A DNA stretch of 64,000 nt from Nomia melanderi (Eukaryota; Arthropoda; Insecta; Hymenoptera; Halictidae). Numbering within the stretch: the stretch's first letter is position 1; each line of letters starts with the position of its first letter. Below the pieces are notes generated by a model that worked only from the letters and a program-made list of their open reading frames with translations, was not told the DNA's origin and did no database searches. Both the position numbers and the translations under genes were made by a program. Location: NCBI RefSeq assembly GCF_051020985.1, contig NC_135010.1, positions 308,001 to 372,000 on the forward strand, given 5' to 3'. Of the stretch, positions 21,692-31,010 are shown one piece after another.

Positions 21692-22830
21692 TCACGGGTC
21701 GTAGCGGGAACACTCCGACTGCGTCCTTCCCTCCCCAGAGCCCGTGCAAGAGCCGCCTCTAGCCCCGACTAGGGACGACTTGGGCCCTCTGGCACACCGG
21801 TTCCGTGGGTCCCGGAACCCCGGGCCCGGCGGCCAGAATCTTAAAGTGGGGGAGCCGGCAGCCCGGCGACGCCGCCGATCCCGCCCCCCATCCATTCGAG
21901 AGGGATGGGAGTCCCGCTCCCTAACCCTCTCCGCCGCCTCCTTCTGCAGCATCACGTGCTCGCAGAAGGAGACGACGGCCCCCCGTTTTTGACCCCCCTC
22001 CAGCAGGGCCCTAATGAGCGCCGCTGGAGAGAGGTCCCCCCCGATGGCGCGGACCAGGACCCGGCGTTCGTCAGCCCACGCTGGACAAAATTCCAGCGTG
22101 TGCTGCGCCGTGTCCTGGTCCCCGTCGCAGTGCCAGCATCGGGCATCACGCTCCCGCTTGATGCGGCACAGGTACTCTCCGAAGCAGCCATGCCCGGACA
22201 GCACCTGTGTCACGCGGAAGGTGAGCGGCACTCCACCGCTGTCCCGCCAAGCCTCCCAGCTCGGCAAGACAGCCCCAACGATGCGGTGGGAGGCCAACTC
22301 CTCGTCTAAAAGACGGAGTCGCCAGCGCTCCCACACACGCCGCCAGACCTGGTCCCTGGGGTTCCATACGGATCCCAGGGTGTCCGGGTCCCATTCCCCG
22401 GCGGTACCCCCGCCCTCGGCCCCAGACCTCGCCCGGAGATAAATATCTCGTAGGGCGACGGCCTGAAGGTCAAAGGGCGGGAACCCCGCCAGGACTGCAG
22501 CCGCTGCACACGAGAGGGTGCGGTATCCCCTCACGATCCTGATGGCGGACAATCTGTGCAGCCGGCCCAAAAGGCGCCGGGTAGGCTTGTCCGCCACCAG
22601 GTCGTCGGCGAAGATGGGCGCGCCGTAGAGTACGATACTACGCACCACCCCCGCGTACAGCCGCCGCACACGCCCAGCCGCACCCCCAAGATTGGGGAGC
22701 AACCGCGCCAAGGCGCAAGTCACCCCCGAAGCCCGGGGGAACAACTGGGCGAAATGGGGCCCAAACCGCCAGTGGCTGTCCAGGACGAGTCCCAGATATT
22801 TCATCTGGTTCCCGACCCGGACCGAAGCCC
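21692..22830 (-). pseudogene. LINE unit B: duplicate of the ORF2 C-terminal part
   Basis: The encoded 370 residues match unit A exactly, with the same truncation base, at a period of 1408 bp (1407 between UTR starts because of one indel). Complete identity of a decaying fragment implies a recent duplication, or a duplicated segment in the assembly. Function and missing parts are as for unit A. Confidence 0.85.
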
Positions 22831-22851
22831 TTTTTTTTTTTTTTTTTTTTT

Positions 22852-23099
22852 AACCCTGGATAACCTGCATCAGGCACCCCTCACCATTGGGGCTGGCGAG
22901 GGGTAGTGTGAGATTCTTACTCACTAAAGCTCCAGGGGTGTTCCAGCCTCGGCCATAACAGGGGGTACACCGGAACCAAACATTTACCCTCAGTGTCACC
23001 CTCCGGCCCAGTATATGCCAACACGACACGCTAGTATTACGCAACACTAACAGCATGGAAAGACATCATGCACAAAAATGCGATCAAGACCCCCGCGGA
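22852..23099 (-). other. 3' UTR of LINE unit C
   Basis: Same UTR as units A and B but with private changes (CCCTCCGG, ATATGCC, CACGCTAG, TATTACGC). It has diverged more over the last 100 bp before the stop. Confidence 0.8.
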
Positions 23100-24260
23100 T
23101 CACGGGACGCAGCGTGAACACTCCGACTGCGCCCTTCCCTCCCCAGGGACCCGGACCGAAGCCCCTCCCACCATTATCCGCGAGTCAGGCGACGGACCGC
23201 CCAGACGGGACCGATGGTACATCCATAACGCCTCCGTCTTTGTGGGCGACACCCGCAGGCCCAACCCGCGGATAGAATGCAACAACGCCGACTTGGCTCT
23301 CCCGATGGCGTGCCGCAGGGCGAAGCGGGCGTCTGCGTACGCACGATAAGCCTCTGCGACACGCTCGTGCGGCATCCTCCGCCTTCTGGCCCGAGTGAAT
23401 CGTCGGCGGAGTCGGCTGCAGGTGACACGCAGCCGCCCGATCTCCGCCGACCACCAATACGCCCTGTTGTGGGCTCTGGGTAGCCCCGCGCGGGGCATGG
23501 AGGCGTCGCAAAACGCCACCACATCCCGGCGGAGCCCCCAGGCAACACCGTCCACTGGGCCATCCAGCAGGAGGCCACGATTCGAGGAGGCCCAAGCCAC
23601 GACCTGAGCCGCGGCGTTGAACAGGTCCTCGTCGAAAACCCCCCATCGCCATCGCGGTGGTAGGGGTCCACCCTCGCGTGAGCGTCTGGATCCAACCAGG
23701 CATGTCCCCCCGTGAGAGGCAGAGTCCACCTCCATGGTCACGTAAATGTGATCAGAGAGTGTCTCCACCTCCCCGAGGACCCGCCAGTCGGAGACCCGCC
23801 GCGCCGCCGAGGGGGAAGCCCAGGCGAGGTCCACCACAGACTCCCCCCTCGACGACACGAACGTGCTCTCCGAACCGGTGTTTAGGCACATCAGGTTCAA
23901 CCCAGCCGCCCACTCCAGCAGCGCCGACCCCCTCGGATCCGTCCTGGGGGAACCCCATGCTGTCGCATGGGCGTTGAAGTCCCCCAGGACGAGAACCGCC
24001 CGGGGGACCTTGTCCGAGAACAAAGTCCCCGAGTCCTCCCACATACCCCAAGCCCCGCCCCAGGAAGGAGCAGGGGGGGAAACCGGGGAAGCACTGCCAT
24101 GTGATCGCAACGGAGCCGGCGGTGTCACCCACCCAAAGAGGGTGGTCTCCCACCACGTATGGCTCCGCTACGATCGACAGCCCCACCCGGTGCTCCATTA
24201 GGTGCTGGACCAAGAGGTCCTGTGCCCTTCTGGGGCGGCCCAGATTGGTCTGGAGGACTA
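23100..24260 (-). pseudogene. LINE unit C: rearranged R1-clade ORF2 (endonuclease, RT core deleted)
   Basis: The frame 24128-23100 (342 codons) carries endonuclease motifs LGDFNAHATAWG (about residues 48-59), VVDLAW (98-103) and SDH (125-127), then the post-endonuclease linker. Near AIGRAKSALLHSIRG the protein jumps to the post-palm sequence GLRVSPTKTEALW, so the whole reverse-transcriptase core with its YADD motif is deleted. A second deletion joins GGASVRV to PGEGRAQSECS, removing exactly the region that makes up units A and B. The endonuclease N-terminus (VQHLMEHRVGLSIVAEPY) lies in another frame at 24213-24110, implying a third deletion with frameshift near 24060. The element cannot be autonomous. 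Confidence 0.8.
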
Positions 24261-24807
24261 TGAACGTTCAACGTCCATAGCCCCCTCCGGACCTTCCCCC
24301 TCTGCTACGAGCGTGGCGGTGGAAGCGGCAATTGTCGGATCTATGTCCGCCAACTGCATGGCCTCCACCCTCACGCTCTCCCCCTGGGGTTGGGACCCTG
24401 TGGGGCCCCCTCCCGTCCCCGTCCCCGATGACTCCGTGCCGCCCGCGGTCCCGGAAGCCCCGGTAGGCGTAGACGGCGGCGTCGCGTTAACAACGCCAGT
24501 GGGGCCGGAAGGGCTCCCACCGGTACTAGCGGTAGCGCCGGCGCTACCGTCCCCTACGGAGGGTGCAGCGGCCGCTGCCGCCCGCTCCCTCTTGCGACGC
24601 CGCCGCTGCGCGGACCGGGACTTCCCGGTGCCGTGGGCAGCCGCACACGCCGTTCCACCCATTCGGTGGACGGCGTCCAACCCCTTTTCCGTACAGAGAA
24701 GGCATTTCGGGGCCTCTCTGCAGGATGCCGCGCGATGGTCGGCGGAGCCGCACCTAAAGCAGCGGTCTCCCCGCTCGACCGCGGCAGTGCACCGCAGCCT
24801 CACGTGA
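24258..24807 (-). pseudogene. LINE unit C: C-terminal part of ORF1 (gag-like, zinc knuckles)
   Basis: A 181-codon frame is open to the 5' truncation at 24807. Two zinc knuckles are visible: C15-x2-C18-x4-H23-x4-C28 and C34-x2-C37-x8-H46-x6-C53. A basic stretch RRRRKRER and a Ser/Gly/Thr-rich low-complexity tail ending DVERS follow. R1-clade ORF1 proteins package element RNA through such knuckles. The ORF1 stop overlaps the start of the endonuclease frame, the usual close ORF1/ORF2 spacing. The N-terminal half is missing. Confidence 0.8.
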
Positions 24808-24824
24808 TATTAAGTCTACTACTT
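24808..24824. repeat. Target-site duplication, right copy (17 bp)
   Basis: Perfect repeat of 20004-20020. Confidence 0.9.
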
Positions 24825-25825
24825 CAGTTGAGGCAACTTTGATCTAAGTGTTTCAGCTTTGGAAATATTATCTCTTGTTAGTATTATTTCTTATAAACTC
24901 TTAAACTTTCAACCTCTCGTTGTCTATTTCTGCTCGGTTGCATCAATTTCTAATAGAATATGCAATGTTTGTGTGTATCTTAAATATTCTTGGGCACGGC
25001 TTCTAAGATACTCCATAGATATTTTCGCTTTCTTACTATATTTTCCACTTATAAGAGTATTAATTTAATGCCAGGGATCACAGGCTATCTCTAATCTTCA
25101 AATTTCGATGCATCCTTGCAGCGATTGGGAGTTGTTCATTGTTCATGTTCCAAGTTTTTCGTTTATAACTCTCGAGAGAATGGAATGGCTTCTCGCGAAG
25201 TAATTTAACACATGTCTAGAGGTTCGGTCTCCGCTGGAGCACTGTTCTTGTCTGCGAGACGGTTCTCATTGAGAACATAATTACTTGCGCGTATAAGTAT
25301 TAAACCATTAGGAAAATTTCCCTTAGTTAATTCGCCAATAAAAAAACTCTTAGTTCTGAAAGTCGTCGCTGCAACTCTCACAACTCACTGTCGAAAGGCA
25401 CGTAGTAGTACAGTAAAAAAACAAGTAGTCAAGTAGTGAACAACAAGGTTCCATAGAACCAAAAACAAGCTATCATTATTCATTTATGAAATATATAGTC
25501 CACTTTTAAAATACAAAGATTAGTTGTAACATTTGAAGTTTACATCCAAAGCGAATCATTTCGCGCAATGAAGAAAAGTGTAGTGCCGTGCCTTATACTG
25601 TAAATTTTATTAGTTATTCTTTTTTTTTAATTATATAATACAATTATTTGCATAGTTTAGTTATATTATAATTTATTACCATATTAGATTTATATTAATT
25701 GCAACTAATATAGGCCACTGTAATTACTTCTACGGTTTTATTTAAGGATAACAGAAATAATTTGAGGTATGTTTCATTTTTTTCTTAGATAAAATAATTT
25801 CGTTCATAAAAGCTCATGTTATTAT
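24825..25825. other. AT-rich DNA with dispersed repeat G, copy 2
   Basis: About 25060-25380 aligns with 2690-2965. The rest shows nothing recognisable. The 69-codon frame at 24859-25068 has no motif. Confidence 0.4.
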
Positions 25826-27110
25826 ATGGCTTCAGTTTTGTTGGCGAATATTACTTCAAAAACGAAGCTATTTTTCCATATATGCCATAATGAAAAGAAT
25901 ATAAGCAAAAAAACAATTGCTGCTTCTAATTTCATCTTTAACGCAATTAAAGAGTCGAATATTTCTGCTGAGCATGAAAAACTAATAAAAGAGAAGACTT
26001 GTGTATTTTGTAAAAATTGGTTTATGAATTGGAAAAATTGTCATCATGTAATTAAAAAATTTTTTATTAAACGCTGTGAATGGTTGAGGGGTTATTTCAA
26101 AATCCCGAAGTATAAAAATATAAAACCGGAAGAAATCGAATCTAAAGCATCAACATCTACAACACCTGGACGTCCTTGATTGATATACAAAAAATTCAAC
26201 ACGGTTACAAATAAGAGAAGCAGCAGTCCTTTTTATAGAAATGGGGGAAGATTTAGATTTAATGGTCGCCGCAACGATTGTGACAGCAAAGAAAAGAGGT
26301 AGCAATGACTTAGTTACTGTTCTTAATGAAACTGTAAAAAATCATGAACTGAGGGAAAAAAATAGAAAAGCTTCTTTCCACGGACGGTGAAACGCTTATT
26401 TTTTTTCTTCGATGAAGCCTTTACATTTTCACATGCTAAGTGATTCAGCAAATGACAATACATTAGTATTCCAGTAGAATGTAAAAACAGAAACTGTAAT
26501 ATATTACCAAAATATGACAACCTTGTTGAAGCGAAAAAATTGCATACCGAGAGAAATTAGTGTGCCAGAAACAGTTGCTAAAGTTTCATGTATGAATCTT
26601 CTGCAACAAATAATTGAAAGAATAGTGCATATTCAAACAGATATAATTAAGAATATATTTGCTCAAATATAAACATAAAGTAAAGTATAAACATAATTAC
26701 GATAACAACATTAATCCAATGTTGTCCTATATGTGGTGCAATAGCGCAGCAGATATTGAAAAATGATTGCGAATCAGAAGAATTTGCTTGAAAAGCAATT
26801 TAAAGTATGAAATTAGTCCGCTATTCGAGTGGATAAACTTATTTGAATATGTTATCCAGATTGGATACAGGATAGGCATAAATAAATGGAAAATAAGATT
26901 ATTGAAAGAGATAAAAACAATGTTTTTCTGGAAAAAATGAAATACATGATTCGTTTTGGAATAGATGGCTTAGACATGGACCAGCCATAATCTGGAAGTC
27001 ATAATACCACAGATGGTAATACTCGGCTACAGAGATTGGATAATGTCAACTCAACTATAGGATCTCCAAATGACCCACATACGAAAGATTTTGAAGGGAA
27101 ACAAAGAGAA
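25826..27110 (+). pseudogene. Decayed protein gene of unknown, probably multicopy family
   Basis: A first frame (25826-26179) encodes 117 residues with a CVFCKNW...NCHH cysteine/histidine cluster (about residues 59-76) and ends TSTTPGRP. The same frame resumes after one stop (LIYKKFNTVTNKREAAVLFI... to about 26390). Further in-family looking pieces follow in shifted frames: NCNILPKYDNLVEAKKLHTE (about 26490-26550), SVPETVAKVSCMNLLQQIIE (about 26560-26640) and MDQP...NTTDGNTR (about 26975-27030). The order and spacing look like one long protein broken by several indels and stops. I associate the GLxxDxP...NDGNTAR-type segment with a widespread unnamed arthropod/cnidarian protein family, from memory and unverified. 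Function unknown; transposon-borne is possible. Confidence 0.5.
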
Positions 27111-27164
27111 GTCTAAAATAAAACATTATTTTAAGGAATACGAGTTAAAGAATAGTAAGGTGCA

Positions 27165-27182
27165 CCACTCCCCCCCCCCCAT
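27165..27182. repeat. C-tract
   Basis: A run of about 12 C within CACTCCCC...ATCCC, prone to length error. Confidence 0.85.
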
Positions 27183-27469
27183 CCCGACGGTAAGAAGTGT
27201 CGAGTTATGTCAACAACCGCCAGGATATAAATCTGCCGACTTTATCATGACTGCGTGAGGCAGAGGCGAATCAAGAACAACGTCAAAAGGATCAACTGAA
27301 GTTATTGGTTCGCCGGACTATGGAGATTTGTTACAAAGCATGTCCGAGCATCTGTGAAGTATGCCTATTACAAGAAAATAAAAGAGAGGAAGGAAGGAAA
27401 ACTAAACCCCATTCAAAAAGTGGTGGTTCAATTGTAGACGATGTAACGGAAATCCATGCTTAACGTCTT

Positions 27470-27900
27470 GTACATACCGCGAAGGTCTCGCGAGCAGCTC
27501 TAACGTGCGTGGGGTTAGAATGAAGTCCAATCAGTCAAAGCTGAAGCCTAACCAACGTAGCTGCCCGACGATGACAAGTCCCATGGAGGTAGACTATTGG
27601 TAGCATCGAGCTCCTTTCCAAAGCTCTACTAGCTCTCCAGACTAGTGTTGGAGCGAGTGGGACGCTGCTCAAATGCCGGGATTCTCGAGAGATCTCCAGT
27701 CCAGCATGTGGGCTTTCAACCACTACCATTACGAAGCCAATACCAAATGACAAGGATGGCAGAAATCGATAGCAGGACCTATATAAAGCCCCATGTCAGG
27801 CCGCGTAGACTTTTTCGCTCGTGGATAGTCTGCCATCTCGTCAGAGCTGTACTATACAGTTGGCCTACCACGATCATGCTGAGCTGCGACAAGTTTTGAG
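27470..27900 (-). repeat. GC-rich repeat L, copy in inverse orientation to 30560-30860
   Basis: The reverse complement aligns with 30590-30860 over several hundred bases: GCAGCGTCCCA, GTAGAGCTTTGGAAAGG, GCTACCAA, TGATTGGACTTCAT. Its other end matches 14515-14690. There is no convincing open frame. The surroundings are LINE fragments, so it may be the untranslated leader of an R1-like element. Confidence 0.5.
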
Positions 27901-28179
27901 GGGAGAGAAGCAAGGGTATTTGGCTGCATGCTCCACCTCGGTCCTTCCAGGGTGCACAGTAGTCGGGTACTCCATGTACCCGAGATTCGGTAAACATAAA
28001 AAGTCACTGCCGCGTAAAAACGAAATCCGACGTCAATATTTGTTACATCTCATTCCATCGCATCCTGTTTCATCCGGTTTCCTCGTAACGCGGCTCGGCA
28101 ATAACATCAATTGTTGTTCTATACTTATTGACGCGAGCATCTTGAGTGGAAGGCTTCTCTCATCCCTGTGACTGTTTAG

Positions 28180-28390
28180 CTTGCCGCAGCTCGGAATGAA
28201 TATTGTGGGCCAACTGTATGTAACCTGCGCAAGATTCTCTGCTAGAGGGGAATGGTACCGCCAGTGTGAGCAAATTATCTCGTGCTTTCTGCTTAGTCGA
28301 CTATTGTTGCAGTCTCCCTGTCCGTTTCAGAGGAATGGTTGGAAAGAACGTGATATTTTGACCTACCGTGCAACGCAGATGATTTTTTTT
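28180..28390 (+). pseudogene. Plus-strand R1-clade ORF2 C-terminal scrap
   Basis: The frame ends in ERDILTYRATQM, which matches GRLTYRATQVFTGC of the element at 47.5-50.9 kb, the segment just before the C-terminal zinc finger. It is cut off by the T-tract of the minus-strand copy that follows. The two LINE fragments therefore meet tail to tail, with the minus-strand copy inserted into or next to this one. Confidence 0.45.
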
Positions 28391-28564
28391 TCCTTTAACG
28401 TGGAAGAAATCTGACACCAGACACCCCCGATTAAAACCTCCACGACAACCTTCTACAGGCTTTGGAGGGGGAGATACGGGAACTTTATACAGAACTCACC
28501 CGCGGCTCCCCCAAGCTCGGCCGGCCATTTCTTTACCAAGGCCGGCCTTGTACTCGGGATGGAG

Positions 28565-28579
28565 AGGTATGCCTCCTCT
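28565..28579. repeat. Target-site duplication, left copy (15 bp)
   Basis: AGGTATGCCTCCTCT, repeated perfectly at 29391-29405. Confidence 0.85.
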
Positions 28580-29390
28580 AGTAGTCCGGCTAGCTCAGTT
28601 GGTACAGCATGAGACTCTTAATCTCGGGGTCATGGATTCGAACGCCGTATTGGACGATATTTTTTTCAGACTCGTAATGCGAAAGGCCGGGTTCAATTCC
28701 CGGTGAAGTCGATTTTTCCAAGTTGGGTTTTTCTCGCATTGCGATGATGGAGCCTGACCCCCTGATCACGAGGAGAATAATTTCAGCGAGTTTCGGGGTT
28801 CCCTGGAATTTTAAGAAATTATTCTCTCAAGTCGACCATCCTTATTATAACTTATAACTTGGTACTCGTCGCCCTACCCCTACAAACGGGTCTAGGATAA
28901 AAGGGGGTGGCCGGACTTAACGGGAGGGAGGTAGAGGCATATAGGTATATATCTGTCTGTCGCTTGTGTGGCGGAAGACCTAGCGCAGCAATATGCTTAA
29001 TGTGTGCCCCGACATCATAGCGCTGCGTTAGAGTCATTGGGTCGGTGGAGTGTAGCGGCGGGGTAGATCTCTGCCGGCCACCGAGCGGTGATGGGGCACC
29101 CGCTAGTGAAAGGGAAGGGGCACGAACGTCAGCCCCTTCCTACAAGCGGCCATGGGTCCACGGTGGAGTCCCCCCCTGGATTCACTAACACCTGGCCGCG
29201 GGGTGGCAGCGGCGTGAACCCGCGCACTGCAAGGACAAGGAGGAGCAGAAGGGAGGATGGTTCCATCCTCCCCAGAACGGTGCCGTTAAGCCAACTGGGC
29301 TTGGGCGTGTTCGAAAAGAGATCCCGTAGCTCCCTCAAAAAGAGCCTGTTCAAGATTTTCTCTTCAGGGCGAGCAATAATTTTTTTTTTT
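28580..29390 (+). mobile_element. 811-bp tRNA-headed insertion (SINE-like), T11 at its right end
   Basis: The insertion is bounded by perfect 15-bp duplications. The paralogous LINE at about 47560-47610 gives the uninterrupted sequence (GGGGCGGAGAGAAATACCTC then CTCGCCTCTC), so the insertion edges are well supported. It begins within three bases of a tRNA-Lys-like sequence. After TATTTTTTT comes what resembles the 3' half of a second tRNA, with a perfect T-stem (CCGGG-TTCAATT-CCCGG) at about 28684-28706. The remaining ~680 bp is GC-rich with no recognised homology. It ends with 11 T on the tRNA strand, where most SINEs have A-rich tails. Its length is unusual for a SINE. Confidence 0.6.
28583..28657 (+). 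pseudogene. tRNA-Lys(CTT)-derived sequence, not functional
   Basis: A-box TAGCTCAGTTGG is intact and the anticodon loop reads CTCTTAA. Mismatches occur in the acceptor stem (C-A), the D stem (C-C) and the T stem (A-G). The B-box is degenerate (GGATTCGAACG). This pattern fits a SINE head or tRNA pseudogene rather than a working gene. Confidence 0.7.
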
Positions 29391-29405
29391 AGGTATGCCT
29401 CCTCT
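29391..29405. repeat. Target-site duplication, right copy (15 bp)
   Basis: Perfect repeat of 28565-28579, directly after the T11 tract. Confidence 0.85.
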
Positions 29406-30371
29406 CCCCTCTTGCACTCTTCGTAAAGCTGCAGTACTCACGGATGATCCTTATAACCTTCCGTCTCTGGCTGGCCGTCCTGGCTGGGGCCCATATGAGA
29501 GCCCCGTACAAGGCTATGGACCGCACCACTCCCGTATATAGTCGGCGTACCAAGTCCGTCGAGGATGGGTAAAAGGTAGCCTAGAGCGGCCTCCGTCCTT
29601 TCCACTCGAGGAACGAGGTGGTCAAAGTGCACTTCGACGCTCCAGTGGCTGTCGAGGATGAGTCCCAGATATTTCACCTCTACGGAGGCTCCACCCACCC
29701 GTACCCATGATCTTGCCGGAGGTCTCCACGGAGGCAGGCAGTAAAACCACAGGGCCTCGATCTTCTCCGAGGCTATCCTCAGTCCCAGGTCGTAGATCCT
29801 CGTGACAGCGGCTGCCACCGTAACCTCTGCTGGTCGGATGGTCCTCCCGAAGGTGCTCTCGACGGTCACCATTAACGTGTCATCTTCTACGCAGATGTAG
29901 GTGGCGCCGTCGGGGAGTGAGGCTTACAGGACCGTGTTGTATCCGAGGTTCCACAATAAGGGGCTCAAAATGGACCCCTGTACCGACCAGGGTATTTGAT
30001 CTCCCTATCCCACCGTTATAACCCGACCACCGCCCACAGGTAAAGAGGAACGTTGTGTTGCACAAGCGCCTCTCCAATGGCGACCCAGGCCAGAGTGTTG
30101 AATGCGTTTACAATATCGAGCGATATCGGCAAGCATATTCCACCCAGGTTGACTGCCCTTTCCGAGAGAGCCCGTACTCGGTCGACGGCTTCCATCGTCG
30201 ATGTGCCCTCTCGGAAAACGAACTGGTAGTCCGCTAGGTCAGGCTCATCGCGGGGCAGGTACCGGGAGAGGCGGGCAACGGCTATGCGCTCAAATATCTT
30301 GCCCACATCGTTCAATAGGCATATAAGCTGGTACTGGCATATAAGGCCTGTCCTCCTTTTTTAGGAGGACC
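29406..30371 (-). pseudogene. R1-clade reverse-transcriptase relic with altered catalytic motif
   Basis: 30315-30016 encodes the fingers and start of the palm: NDVGKIFERIAVARLSRYL, QFVFREGTSTMEAVDR and LDIVNAFNTL, where the first catalytic Asp sits in LDI. Then, in a frame with stops, comes SVQGSILSPLLWNLGYN (the PQG-like box). 29872-29438 continues with DDTLMVTVESTFGRT and the thumb motif VKYLGLILDSHW. At 29879-29890 the catalytic Y-A-D-D reads V-E-D-D, and ORF breaks separate all three pieces. Upstream, a remnant of the LLRKEG box is just visible before homology ends. The reverse transcriptase is dead. Confidence 0.75.
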
Positions 30372-31010
30372 CAGGGGGTGCTGTCTCAGTACAGTGCTAC
30401 AGGTATGGTGATCCCCGGGGCATAACCCGAGCTGAGCAATGGCCAATCAATCCAAAGCAGGGACGAGCTGTCTAAACATGGAAGATAAGAAGTTTTACTC
30501 CTTATCCTAGCGGTCCAACCAGTTGACTGTGATGGACTGGTACCTCGAGGGCCGGTGCCCAGTGTCCATGAGGATACTGGACTTTGGTGTTGGACTCGAG
30601 GGGGCAGTGGTTTAAAGCTCGCATGCTGGGTTGCGGACCCCCCTTTCCCGGGTCCCGGCGGGTAAGCAGCGTCCCACCTACTCCGGTACTATCCGATTGA
30701 TAGTAGAGCTTTGGAAAGGTAGCTCGGCGCTACCAACAGCCTATCTCCACGGAATTCGTTACCCCCATGAGGCAACGCTGGTAGGACTTCGGTTCCAGCT
30801 GATTGAGCTTCATCTCAGTCCCGCGCTCATGGGGGCCTTCTTTGTTGAGCCTTCACGGCGGGTACAAGGAAATAAAGCTAATGGTACCTCTGTCGGGAGA
30901 ATAGCATCCCAGGGGCCATCTGGTGATGGTGTTATGGGAAATGGTGGTTCCAGAGTACCCAAGCTAGGCTAATCAAGCTTGGTATGGACGGGCAACCTCG
31001 ATCTGGCAGA
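30372..31010 (+). repeat. GC-rich repeat L, plus-orientation copy
   Basis: It aligns in inverse orientation with 27470-27900 (see there). The 113-codon frame at 30631-30972 is not preserved in the other copy. The block directly abuts the broken end of the LINE at 30371. Confidence 0.5.

Larger units (their letters stand above)
20021..24807 (-). mobile_element. Three-unit R1-clade non-LTR retrotransposon array
   Basis: Unit A spans 20021-21422, unit B 21423-22830 and unit C 22831-24807, all on the minus strand. Each begins on the plus strand with a T-tract, the poly(A) tail of its minus-strand RNA, followed by the same 3' UTR starting AACCCTGGATAACCTGCATC. A and B are 5'-truncated at one identical base; C continues upstream into endonuclease and ORF1. 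No duplication separates the units, and one 17-bp duplication brackets the whole. GC content is far above the flanks. The apurinic-like endonuclease motifs and C-terminal C-x2-C-x8-H-x4-C finger place it in the R1 clade. It is not in rDNA. Confidence 0.85.
28386..30371 (-). mobile_element. Degraded R1-clade LINE (second family), interrupted by an 811-bp insertion
   Basis: It starts on the plus strand at a T-rich tract followed by GTGGAAGAAATCTGACACCAG, which matches the 3' end of the element at 47454 (ATGGAGGAAATCTGAAAACAG). Coding pieces are listed separately. Homology to the 47-50 kb copy stops at about 30371 (AGGAGGACC). I could not find a target-site duplication. Confidence 0.65.

Noticed and set aside
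23174..23703. Minus-strand frames of 172-173 codons overlapping unit C
   Set aside because: They are shifted readings of the same endonuclease/linker DNA. The frame with the GDFNA, VDLAW and SDH motifs is the real one.
20004..24824. R1 insertion in 28S rDNA
   Set aside because: No rDNA sequence flanks the array. The target is AT-rich single-copy-looking DNA, so the element is R1-clade but not at the R1 site.
28583..28657. Functional tRNA-Lys gene
   Set aside because: Mismatches in three stems and a degenerate B-box; it is located exactly at the edge of a duplication-bounded insertion.
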